From Actinomycetes bacterium (lineage in GTDB: Bacteria; Actinomycetota; Actinomycetes; Actinomycetales; Actinomycetaceae), in assembly GCA_023387755.1 (NCBI GenBank), contig JAEWHO010000043.1:1-41277 (forward strand): a DNA stretch of 41,277 nt, in the 5' to 3' direction. Both the position numbers and the translations under genes were made by a program. Of the stretch, positions 17,069 to 24,770 are shown one piece after another; position 1 is the stretch's first letter; every line of letters starts with the position of its first letter. The notes below the pieces were generated by a model. The model was not told the origin of the DNA. It made no database searches and was given only the letters and a program-made list of their open reading frames with translations.

Positions 17069-17728
17069 GTGAGCCAGTCAGATCAGCAGCGCGCCCGCGA
17101 GCGCCGTCGTCGTCTCTTCCAACGCCAGTCGAAGATCTTCGGAGCTATCGGCGTCGTCCTCGTCGCGGTATTTCTTATTTCTCTGCTGCAATTCTTCAAC
17201 GTGATCCCCTCGCCATTCACCCGCGAATTTTCCGCTAAGGAGGAGCAGGGCGGCACCACAGCATTAAAGCCGGTGTGCCCTCCACAGGGCTCGGTTCCGG
17301 TTGATCCCGCCAGCTTCAAAGTGAACGTTTTTAACGGCACGTCCCGTGCTGGTTTGGCAGCCACGGTGAAGAAAGGTCTCGAAGGCGAGGGCTTTAAACC
17401 TGGCGATGTGGGCAATTTCGATGCCGGCTACGACGGCACTGTGCTGATCCGCGTCGGCGCGGACCAGATTGAACAGGGTTATACGCTATCGCGGCTGTTC
17501 GATAACCCGCTCGTCGTCTTCTCCGAACGCGACACCGAGGGGATTGACCTCATTCTGGGTGCGGCCTATCAGGAGATGGGGTCTAAAGAAAGTATTGGCA
17601 CCGAACCTTTCGCCGCCCCGGAGGGTTGCGTGGGGCCCGACGGCGCAGCCGGTGAAGGGGAGCAAGCGCCCGGTAATGACCAAACCGGGGATGCCCCCGC
17701 TCCATCCGAGGATCCCTCCGACGGCTAA
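17069..17728 (+). CDS. LytR C-terminal (LytR_C) domain membrane protein
   Basis: This 219-residue protein has a basic N-terminus (residues 1-22), one membrane helix (about 24-46, FGAIGVVLVAVFLISLLQFF), and an extracellular LytR_C domain at about 85-165. The domain is recognisable by FKVNVFNGTSRAGLAATVKKGLEGEGF and a later VLIRVG strand. A disordered acidic tail follows. LytR_C domains occur in actinobacterial envelope proteins and downstream of LytR-CpsA-Psr ligases; their exact role is unknown. GTG 17069 was chosen because TACGGT ends 7 nt before it, suggesting a leaderless mRNA, and because sequence further upstream is unlike the family. Confidence 0.8.
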   Translation: MSQSDQQRARERRRRLFQRQSKIFGAIGVVLVAVFLISLLQFFNVIPSPFTREFSAKEEQGGTTALKPVCPPQGSVPVDPASFKVNVFNGTSRAGLAATVKKGLEGEGFKPGDVGNFDAGYDGTVLIRVGADQIEQGYTLSRLFDNPLVVFSERDTEGIDLILGAAYQEMGSKESIGTEPFAAPEGCVGPDGAAGEGEQAPGNDQTGDAPAPSEDPSDG

Positions 17729-17760
17729 CCGATAAAGTCTGACTCGCGAGCGAACGCACG

Positions 17761-17794
17761 TGGGGGTGGCCTGGAAGACACCAGGCCACCCCCA
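17761..17794. terminator. Strong stem-loop between LytR_C and permease genes
   Basis: A perfect 14-bp stem (17761-17774 with 17781-17794) with a 6-nt loop lies between the convergent genes ending at 17728 and 17887. No long T-run follows, but position and stability favour bidirectional termination. Confidence 0.75.
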
Positions 17795-17886
17795 CTCTCA
17801 TGTGCTGCGGCATATACCGTTGCAGCGACACTACTGCGCGACCATGCTCAGGCGCTCACTGCCCTGCGTGGAATGTTGTAGCTGCG

Positions 17887-19272
17887 TTACTCAGCCCCGA
17901 GGCCGTCTTTGCGTACCCCGCGACCGAATTCGGCTTCCAGCTCCCGCCCGGCCGGAGCAGAGGCCGGGGAAGCCGGCTCAAAGGAGGTCCCGCGCCAGCG
18001 GGCCAGGGCACGCATGACGTGGTAGATGATGATAGCGGCGGCCGACCCGAGGGCGATCCCCTCGAAAGACATCTCCCCCACCGTCCAGGTGTAGTTAGCG
18101 ATAGCAACAATGAGAGCCACCGCTGCGGTATTAAGGTTCACCGGGTCGGAGAAGTCCACCTGGCGCTGCACCCAGATACGCACACCCAGCATCCCAATCA
18201 TGCCGTAGAGCACGGTGGCGGCTCCGCCGAGCACGCCGGCCGGGATGGTAGCGATGGCTTCCCCAAATTTGGGGAGCAGGGACAACACCAGAGCGAATCC
18301 TGCTGCCGCTGCGTAGGCCGCCGTCGAATACACGCGAGTAGCAGCCATAACCCCGATATTCTCCGCGTAGGTGGTGGTCCCCGAGCCGCCGCCGGATCCC
18401 GCCAGCACCGTGGATAAACCATCAGCCACGAGGGCACGGCCGGTGAGATCGTCCAAGTTTTCACCGGTCATGGCAGATACGGATTTCACGTGGCCCACAT
18501 TCTCTGCCACCAGCACCAGAACTACCGGCACAAATAATCCGAGATAAATCGGATCAAATGCGGGCGCGTGGAAAACCGGGAAGCCCACCCAGTCGGCCTG
18601 CCCAATAGCGGCGAAATCCACCTCCCCGCGAATCGCGGCAGTCACATAGCCGATGAGGACACCGATCAGGATCGAGAGCCGGCCAATAATGCCTTTGAAC
18701 AGCACCGTGACGAGCAGAATCGCGACGATGGTGACAACCGCCGTCACCGGAGCCTGTTTCACCCAATTCCACGCGGCCGGCGCCAGGTTAAAGCCGATAA
18801 GGGCCACAATCGAGCCCGTGACCACCGGCGGCATAACGGCGTCAATCCACCGCACTCCGGCGAAGTGAACGATAACGCCAATGACGGCGAGCGTGACGCC
18901 AACGGAAATGATGCCCCCCTGGGCGAGGGCCATGCGGTCTGGATCAATCGTCCCTTCCCCGGGTACAAAACCGGTAACCGCACCGATGGGAGCGAGGAGC
19001 GCGAAGGATGACCCCAGGTAGGAGGGCATACGCCCGGCGGTGACGAGGAGGAACAGAAGAGTACCGACGGCGGTGAAAAACAGTGTGGTAGCCGGAGGGA
19101 ATCCGGTTAAAAGAGGTACTAAAAAAGTGGCCCCAAACATGGCCACTACGTGCTGAGCTCCAATACCGGCGGTGCGTCCCCAACTGAGCCGCTCGCCCGG
19201 GGCAACAATCTCACCCGGACCGATGGAACGACCGTCTCCATGTATTTCCCAAAAGCCGCTTGGCTTAGCCAT
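17887..19272 (-). CDS. Uracil/xanthine permease (NCS2 family)
   Basis: This 461-residue integral membrane transporter imports a nucleobase with protons. Signature segments are GAQHVVAMFGATFLVPLLTGF near the N-terminus, LVLVAENVGHVKSVSAMTG, and GGGSGTTTYAENIGVMAATRVYS, which hold the conserved Glu residues of UraA-type carriers. Uracil is the most likely substrate from the AENxG and TTYAENIG pattern; xanthine is possible. I chose ATG 19272 because GGAGG sits 5 nt upstream. The C-terminal 35 residues are charged and cytoplasmic. Confidence 0.92.
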   Translation of the reverse strand: MAKPSGFWEIHGDGRSIGPGEIVAPGERLSWGRTAGIGAQHVVAMFGATFLVPLLTGFPPATTLFFTAVGTLLFLLVTAGRMPSYLGSSFALLAPIGAVTGFVPGEGTIDPDRMALAQGGIISVGVTLAVIGVIVHFAGVRWIDAVMPPVVTGSIVALIGFNLAPAAWNWVKQAPVTAVVTIVAILLVTVLFKGIIGRLSILIGVLIGYVTAAIRGEVDFAAIGQADWVGFPVFHAPAFDPIYLGLFVPVVLVLVAENVGHVKSVSAMTGENLDDLTGRALVADGLSTVLAGSGGGSGTTTYAENIGVMAATRVYSTAAYAAAAGFALVLSLLPKFGEAIATIPAGVLGGAATVLYGMIGMLGVRIWVQRQVDFSDPVNLNTAAVALIVAIANYTWTVGEMSFEGIALGSAAAIIIYHVMRALARWRGTSFEPASPASAPAGRELEAEFGRGVRKDGLGAE

Positions 19273-19447
19273 AATTCCTCCCATTGAGCGTGAACCCGGT
19301 GACGCACCCTAGGCGTCTCGAACACAGTACACCTAATGGGCGGCTGCTCAAAACCCCTTTCCACCAGGTAGGCTCTGCTTAAAGCCTGTCTTCCTCCCGC
19401 GCCACTGACAGCGCCCGGGCAGGCAGATATGCGAAGAAAGGTGTGTA

Positions 19448-19978
19448 ATGACGGGAATTCCCACCGGCGATTATCGGCCCGACGGCGCATTCGCCGCCCC
19501 CTTTGTCACCCCCCACTCCGCCGCAGCCATCCCCCAGCCAGGATCCTTTGCGACCCCTCAACCGGGCTTTACCGTCAGTCAACAGACGGATTTCTCAGTC
19601 CCTGCCCAACCAGACTTTCGTGCCGGGCAGCAGCCCACCTTCTCGGCCCCAGCAATACCAGAGAACAGCCCCAGCACGTTCGTATTCCCCGGGACGGAGA
19701 GCGTCAACCCGGCGGAAGTATTCTCTACCCCGGGATATAACGCGCCCCGCATCTCCCAATCCCCCTTAGCTCTCGTCTCACTGATCTTGGCCTGCCTGTT
19801 CTTCATCCCGATCGTCCCCCTCGTAGGAGCGGCATTAGGCGGCCACACGCTAAAAACCAGTAACTTCACCTACCAGCTAGGGCGCAGTCGCTGTATCAGT
19901 GCCATCATCCTGGGAGCCACATTCTCTCTTTTGCAACTCTTGTGGTTTACCCTCGCGTCGGAAGTGTTCTCACTGTGA
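19448..19978 (+). CDS. DUF4190-like membrane protein with Pro/Gln-rich N-terminus
   Basis: This 176-residue protein has residues 1-100 that are disordered and rich in Pro, Gln, Phe and Thr with loose PQPGF/PAQPDF repeats. The C-terminal part has two hydrophobic helices (SPLALVSLILACLFFIPIVPLVGAALG, then CISAIILGATFSLLQLLWFTL) separated by a GHTLKTSN loop, as in DUF4190 proteins. The function of that family is unknown. AAAGG precedes the ATG. Its stop overlaps the GTG of the amidotransferase (GTGA), so the two are translated together. Confidence 0.7.
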   Translation: MTGIPTGDYRPDGAFAAPFVTPHSAAAIPQPGSFATPQPGFTVSQQTDFSVPAQPDFRAGQQPTFSAPAIPENSPSTFVFPGTESVNPAEVFSTPGYNAPRISQSPLALVSLILACLFFIPIVPLVGAALGGHTLKTSNFTYQLGRSRCISAIILGATFSLLQLLWFTLASEVFSL

Positions 19979-20709
19979 AACCGTTTTACCTTTTGGCCAC
20001 CCGCCCGGAAGACATCACTGCAGACGGCGAATATGAAGCGTTCTTGCGCTATGGGAATCTGCACGAGCGCGATCTGCGCCGCGTGCGGCTGGAAGCTGAG
20101 CCGCTACCGGAGATTGATCTGGACGAGATTTCCGGTCTCATTATGGGCGGCTCCCCCTTCACCGGATCGATCCCGGAAGATCATAAGTCGGATACGCAAA
20201 TCCGGGTTGAACATGAGCTGGCATGCCTGCTCGACGACGTCGTCGCCCGCGATATCCCGCTCTTGGGTGCCTGTTATGGAGTAGGTACGTTGGGCCGTCA
20301 CCAGGGAGCCATTATTGATGGCACCTACGCGGAGGAAATCAATGCCCCGCGGATGCGCGTAACTCCAGCCGGCCGGGAGGATCCACTGCTCGCAGGAGTG
20401 CCCGACGAGTTCCACAGTTTCGTGGGCCATAAGGAAGCTTGCCGTAAGCTACCAAATAATGCCACCCTTTTGGTGACGGCGGACGCCTGCCCGGTGCAAA
20501 TGTTCAAGATTAAAAATAATCTATATGGCACCCAATTCCACCCTGAACTCGATATTCCCGGAATTCACGAGCGCATTGACGTCTACAAAGACTGCGGCTA
20601 TTTCCCGGCGGACGCCGCTGAAGACGTAAAAACCCTAACGGCCACCTTTGACGTCAGCGCCTCACACCGCATTGTCGCGAATTTTACTGAGTATTACGCG
20701 CGCCGCTAG
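19975..20709 (+). CDS. Class I glutamine amidotransferase domain protein
   Basis: This 244-residue cytosolic protein has the GMP-synthase-like glutamine amidotransferase fold. The nucleophile elbow is PLLGACYGVGTLG and the His-Glu pair lies in YGTQFHPELD, completing a Cys-His-Glu triad. An oxyanion-type MGGSPF segment occurs earlier. No synthetase domain is fused, so the ammonia acceptor is unknown; related stand-alone proteins are simply annotated glutamine amidotransferases. The GTG start overlaps the preceding stop codon. Confidence 0.88.
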   Translation: MKPFYLLATRPEDITADGEYEAFLRYGNLHERDLRRVRLEAEPLPEIDLDEISGLIMGGSPFTGSIPEDHKSDTQIRVEHELACLLDDVVARDIPLLGACYGVGTLGRHQGAIIDGTYAEEINAPRMRVTPAGREDPLLAGVPDEFHSFVGHKEACRKLPNNATLLVTADACPVQMFKIKNNLYGTQFHPELDIPGIHERIDVYKDCGYFPADAAEDVKTLTATFDVSASHRIVANFTEYYARR

Positions 20710-20784
20710 AGGCGAGCCCGGCCGACCACCGAGTCACTAACCGCGAGCAACGCCGACGTACCCACTGCCTTGGTACGGCGGCTG

Positions 20785-21543
20785 CTAGAGCTGCGCGATC
20801 CAGCTGGCTGGCAAGGCCAGGAAGCCTACAAAGGCCACCACATCGATCAAAGTGTGGGCGATGATCAGGGGCAGGGTGCGGCGTCGTCGACGGTAAAACT
20901 CCGCGAAAACTACTCCCATCACGACGTTCCCAATCCCCGGCCCAACCCCCTGGTAAAGGTGGTAGCTGCCACGCAGCAGCGCGGACGCGGCCACCTGCGC
21001 TAGCGGATGCCACCCCATCTGTTCGAGTCGCTCCAGCAGGTATCCGACCGCAATAATCTCCTCCACAACCGCATTCTTCAGTGCCGCCAGTATCAACACC
21101 GGCACCGCCCACCAGTATGGACCGAGCCCGGCGGGATTGACCTGGACCGTGATCCCCAGCCAGCGGCCAAACAGATAGAACGCGAGCCCCGGGATGCCGA
21201 TTAACGCGGCCAAACCGACGCCGGTGGCAAGGTCGCGCCAAGGGCGGGCGCGGTCGCAGCCGATACGCGCCAGCGCGGCCCGGCCGGAAGTGGACAACAG
21301 ATAGAGCGCCAGCGCCACCGGCACCAGCGCGAAGGCAACGCCCAGGAGTTGGTAAGTGAGGTCCACGTAGGGGCGTGGGCTCACACTTTGGTTCAGGCCC
21401 GCCTTTTGTTGTGCCAGCGGAGTGGCGGCAGTGAGGCGGACGAGGAGATTCACGACGGCGTAGATCCCGGATTGTCCGAGACTCAGGCCCAGCACGATCA
21501 ACACCTCGGCGCCCAGGCGCGGGCGGGATGCGGCGGTTTCCAT
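20785..21543 (-). CDS. CPBP family intramembrane protein with variant first motif
   Basis: This 252-residue multi-pass membrane protein is related to CAAX prenyl protease/bacteriocin-processing (Abi) enzymes. The glutamate pair is E161-E162 in NAVVEEIIAVGYLLERL, motif 2 is LLRGSYHLYQG with H195, and a later AHTLIDVVAFVG holds another His. The usual EExxFRG is EEIIAVG here, without the Arg. I have the impression that this variant is widespread in actinobacteria. ATG 21543 was chosen: an upstream start would overlap the divergent gene, and CACAAT lies 6 nt before this ATG (leaderless). The substrate is unknown. Confidence 0.8.
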   Translation of the reverse strand: METAASRPRLGAEVLIVLGLSLGQSGIYAVVNLLVRLTAATPLAQQKAGLNQSVSPRPYVDLTYQLLGVAFALVPVALALYLLSTSGRAALARIGCDRARPWRDLATGVGLAALIGIPGLAFYLFGRWLGITVQVNPAGLGPYWWAVPVLILAALKNAVVEEIIAVGYLLERLEQMGWHPLAQVAASALLRGSYHLYQGVGPGIGNVVMGVVFAEFYRRRRRTLPLIIAHTLIDVVAFVGFLALPASWIAQL

Positions 21544-21658
21544 CTGCCTATTGTGACAGGGATGCAGGGGAAACCTCCGGCAATAGCGCGGCGGCGGCGC
21601 AGAGCACGCTGCCAGCAGTGCGACCGCAGCATAGGCTGGGAAGCGAAAGGAGACTCTC

Positions 21659-21958
21659 ATGTTAGTAGCATTCTCAGTCGCTCCGATGAGCAGTGACGCC
21701 CGGGGCTCAGTGGCAGCCCAGGTAGCGAAGGCGGTGCAGATCGTGCGAGATTCAGGGCTTCCTCACCGCACCGATGCCATGTTCACCACCATCGAAGGGG
21801 AATGGGACGAGGTCATGGACGTGGTTAAACGCGCTACCGCTGCGGTTGGCGAAGGCGGGGCCCGCGTCTCACTGGTGCTCAAAGCCGATATTCGCCCCGG
21901 CTATACCGGAGAACTCGATGGCAAACTCGAACGACTCGAACAGCACCTAGCGCAGTAG
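21659..21958 (+). CDS. MTH1187 family thiamine-binding protein
   Basis: This 99-residue protein has a ferredoxin-like fold typical of the MTH1187/YkoF-like family (formerly DUF77). It starts MLVAFSVAPMSSDARGSVAAQVAKAVQIVRDSGLPHRTDAMFTTIEGEWDEVMDVVKRA and ends with VLKADIRPGY. The family binds thiamine or hydroxymethylpyrimidine precursors and may help salvage or sense them. AAAGGAG precedes the ATG at proper spacing. It is divergent from the CPBP gene. Length is normal. Confidence 0.85.
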   Translation: MLVAFSVAPMSSDARGSVAAQVAKAVQIVRDSGLPHRTDAMFTTIEGEWDEVMDVVKRATAAVGEGGARVSLVLKADIRPGYTGELDGKLERLEQHLAQ

Positions 21959-22000
21959 GCCGAACACTCCGACTCCGTCCCCATAAAGCCCTGGCTACAC

Positions 22001-22024
22001 TAGGCTGAGGTTAGCCTAAGAATC
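22001..22024 (+). promoter_or_regulatory. DtxR/IdeR-type iron box upstream of the sucrase/ferredoxin gene
   Basis: TAGGCT-GAGGTT-AGCCTA (22001-22018) is a perfect inverted repeat. TGAGGTTAGCCTAAGAATC (22006-22024) matches the IdeR/DtxR consensus TTAGGTTAGSCTAACCTAA at 14 of 19 positions, with the left half and centre nearly perfect. A -10-like TACACT (21996-22001) directly precedes it, so a bound repressor would cover the transcription start. AGGAGG at 22025-22030 follows. Confidence 0.6.
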
Positions 22025-22038
22025 AGGAGGTCGTCGCG

Positions 22039-23010
22039 GTGACTGACTCCCCCGCCGAGTCCACCAACCCAACGCCCCCACCGTCTCAACAGCGTTGCGC
22101 CGTGCAGGCCCTCGGCGAACCTGCCGCCGGAACCGCCGCTCGCGCCCAATGCTGGGTGATGCTCGAACAGCCCGGAGCGTGGGGGAAGAAAGCGGTCACC
22201 CAGTCCGACCTCGATCCGGACCTCGGCAAAGCTATTGACGCCATCGTCAGCGCTGCGGGCGGGCGCTTCGGGCTCATCCGCGAACCGAATAAGCGGGTCA
22301 GTGAAACCGGCCGCACCCGGGTCGTCCTCATCGCGGGCGGTGATCCCACCAAGCCGTGGCTCCTGCGCGGCTCCGTCACCGACCCGGCTGCCCTGCTCGC
22401 CCTCACCCCGCAGGCTCTGCAATCCCCCACCCCCACCGCCACGCTCGCGCTCTTGCCGCGTTTCGTCATCGCCCAAGATCCCATCGCCCTGGTCTGTACT
22501 AATGGCACCCGTGATCTATGCTGCGCGGTCGCTGGCCGCCCCGTCGCGAGTGCCGCCGCCCGCGAACGCAGCGGACTCGTATTCGAAACCTCCCATGTGG
22601 GGGGCCATCGTTTCGCACCTACCGGGGTACTCCTCCCCAGCGGTTTCACCTTCGCCCGCGCCACTGCGGCTGAGGTTATTGCTGCTCTCGACGACGCCGC
22701 CCGCGGGGTCACGCCCGCGGGGTTCAATACTCTGGACACCAATCGCGGTCTGGCCTATCTCGCTCCGCCCGCCCAGGTGGCGGTTGCGGCAGTCCAAGCC
22801 ACCCTGCCCACCGCACCTCTAGAGGGCTGGCAAGCAGAGATCGACGAGCTGGCCGCTGACGCTTGGCGTGTGGTTGTCATCTGCCCGCAGGGGCGGCGCG
22901 TCGTCGTCGAGGTAACCTCCACCCCGGGCTCGCACCTGCGCCCGGCCTCCTGCGGGGCCGAACCCGCCCCCTTCCGAATCTTTAGCGCCACCGTCCCAGC
23001 GGAGGATTAA
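22039..23010 (+). CDS. Sucrase/ferredoxin-like family protein
   Basis: This 323-residue protein of the Suc_Fer-like family has a thioredoxin-like [2Fe-2S] ferredoxin domain. Family marks are GTAARAQCWVMLEQPGAWGKKA near the N-terminus, the cysteine cluster VCTNGTRDLCCAVAGRPVA, HVGGHRFAPTGVLLPSGFTFAR, and a C-terminal domain ending near CGAEPAPFRIF. The enzymatic role is not established; in actinobacteria such genes often lie near siderophore uptake genes. The DtxR-like box upstream suggests expression under iron limitation. GTG start with AGGAGG 8 nt before it. It lies 110 bp upstream of the pupylation genes in the same direction. Confidence 0.85.
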   Translation: MTDSPAESTNPTPPPSQQRCAVQALGEPAAGTAARAQCWVMLEQPGAWGKKAVTQSDLDPDLGKAIDAIVSAAGGRFGLIREPNKRVSETGRTRVVLIAGGDPTKPWLLRGSVTDPAALLALTPQALQSPTPTATLALLPRFVIAQDPIALVCTNGTRDLCCAVAGRPVASAAARERSGLVFETSHVGGHRFAPTGVLLPSGFTFARATAAEVIAALDDAARGVTPAGFNTLDTNRGLAYLAPPAQVAVAAVQATLPTAPLEGWQAEIDELAADAWRVVVICPQGRRVVVEVTSTPGSHLRPASCGAEPAPFRIFSATVPAED

Positions 23011-23120
23011 CCGGAAAATCCCCAGCCCCCGGGATGTGGTACGGCCGTGCTAAAACACGGTGCTCACGGTAGGATGGAGGTACACGGCCAGCAAAGATGC
23101 GCGTGAAAGGGGCATCCCGT

Positions 23121-24770
23121 ATGAGCCAGGAATCCGAGAACAGCACCCAATCCAGTGACCGGCGCCAGAGTACCGATGAGCGTTTGCACGAATTGAGTGA
23201 ACATGCCGGGCAGATCACCCGGAAGAACACCCGCTTGGCCTCGGCGCTGGCCGCTGCCCGCCAAGAGTTGGCGAGCCTGCACCAAGAGATTGAACGGCTT
23301 ACCGCTCCACCCCTGAGTTTCGGCACCTACCTGCGCACCGAGGACGCTTTGGAGCGAACCGTCGATATTGTCACCTCCGGGCGGCGGATGCGTGTGAAGG
23401 TCTCGCAGAAAGTCCCACTGGGCGGCTTAGAGCCCGGCACCACCGTGATCCTGGACGACCACCTGAGCGTCGTGGCCACCACCGCGAGCGATGACGCCGG
23501 GGAGGTCGTCGTCGTGGAACAGCGGATCGACGAGGACCACGTGCTCGTCGTTGTGCGGGGCGAGGATTCGCGGATTCTCCGGCTGACCGGCGAGCTGAAA
23601 CGCGAACGCCTGCGCTTGGGTGACTCCCTCCTGGCGGACCTGCGGGACGGTTTCGCGCTGCGGCGCGTCTTGCGGGCGGAGGTCGAAGACCTGCTGCTGG
23701 AAGAAGCCCCGGAGACCGGGTGGGAGAAGGTCGGCGGGCTGGACAACTGTATAGAACAGATCCGCGACGCCGTCGAACTGCCCTTCCTTCACCCTGAACT
23801 CTTCGTCGAACACCATCTGCGCCCACCCAAGGGGGTACTGCTGTACGGGCCGCCCGGCTGCGGTAAAACGCTCATCGCTAAGGCGATTGCTACGTCCCTG
23901 TCCCGCACCGCCGGCACCGAAGCGTACTTCCTTAATATCAAGGGGCCGCAACTACTCGATAAGTACGTCGGTGAGACGGAACGGCGCATCCGGCTCATCT
24001 TCGCGCGCGCCCGCGACAAAGCGGCGCTTGGACTGCCGGTGGTGATTTTCTTTGACGAAATGGAGTCTTTGTTCCGCACGCGCGGGTCCGGGGTATCTTC
24101 CGACGTCGAAACCACCGTGGTTCCGCAGCTGCTGGCGGAAATCGATGGGGTTGAGGAGCTGCGGAATGTGGTGGTGATCGGGGCGTCCAACCGGGAAGAT
24201 ATGATCGACCCCGCGATCCTGCGACCCGGCCGCTTGGACGTGAAAATCCGCATCGACCGGCCCAATGAGGACGGCGCCCGCGAAATCCTATCCCGCTACC
24301 TCACCGCGGACCTCCCCATTCATCATCGGGAGATCGACGACGCCGGCGGCGTAACTGAAGCCGTGAACGCCATGGCCGATGCCATGCTGGCAGCCTTATT
24401 TACGCGCGACGAATCTACCGCCCTATTACAGGTCAAACGCCGCTCCGGAGCAGTGGAAATCTGGCATCTGGCCGATCTCGTCTCCGGCGCGATGATCGCG
24501 AATATCGTTGATCGCGCCAAGAACTCGGCTATCAAGGACTATCTGCTACATGAGGAACACGGACTCACCCGCACCCACCTCATTAATGCGGTCCGCCGCG
24601 AAGTGGCCGAAAATGCGGACCTACCCGGCGCTGCCGAACCAGAGGAATGGGCGCGGGTCGTTGGCCGCGGGCACGGCGGAGACCCAATTATCTCGGTGGT
24701 CCCGATTGCGTTGGCCACCGAGCCCGCATCACCGGCAGCCGAGCCCCGTCCTGCTAAGGAGGACGCATGA
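23121..24770 (+). CDS. arc: Proteasome-associated-type AAA ATPase ARC/Mpa
   Basis: This 549-residue ring ATPase recognises Pup and unfolds pupylated proteins. It has an N-terminal coiled coil (about 20-62), tandem OB region (about 67-190), Walker A GPPGCGKT at 243-250, pore-loop KYVGETE near 281-287, Walker B VVIFFDE at 307-313, and an arginine-finger region RPGRLD near 369. The C-terminus is EPASPAAEPRPAKEDA. The GQYL-type tail that docks Mpa on the 20S proteasome is absent, consistent with the missing prcBA genes. ATG 23121 was preferred because GAAAGGGG precedes it and the family begins near this point. The stop overlaps the dop start by 4 bp. Confidence 0.95.
   Translation: MSQESENSTQSSDRRQSTDERLHELSEHAGQITRKNTRLASALAAARQELASLHQEIERLTAPPLSFGTYLRTEDALERTVDIVTSGRRMRVKVSQKVPLGGLEPGTTVILDDHLSVVATTASDDAGEVVVVEQRIDEDHVLVVVRGEDSRILRLTGELKRERLRLGDSLLADLRDGFALRRVLRAEVEDLLLEEAPETGWEKVGGLDNCIEQIRDAVELPFLHPELFVEHHLRPPKGVLLYGPPGCGKTLIAKAIATSLSRTAGTEAYFLNIKGPQLLDKYVGETERRIRLIFARARDKAALGLPVVIFFDEMESLFRTRGSGVSSDVETTVVPQLLAEIDGVEELRNVVVIGASNREDMIDPAILRPGRLDVKIRIDRPNEDGAREILSRYLTADLPIHHREIDDAGGVTEAVNAMADAMLAALFTRDESTALLQVKRRSGAVEIWHLADLVSGAMIANIVDRAKNSAIKDYLLHEEHGLTRTHLINAVRREVAENADLPGAAEPEEWARVVGRGHGGDPIISVVPIALATEPASPAAEPRPAKEDA

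Noticed and set aside
21544..21660. N-terminal extension of the CPBP gene that looks like a lipoprotein signal (VALLAACS)
   Set aside because: The extension starts inside the divergent gene's start codon, lacks a ribosome binding site and would leave no promoter region; the Cys motif is probably chance.
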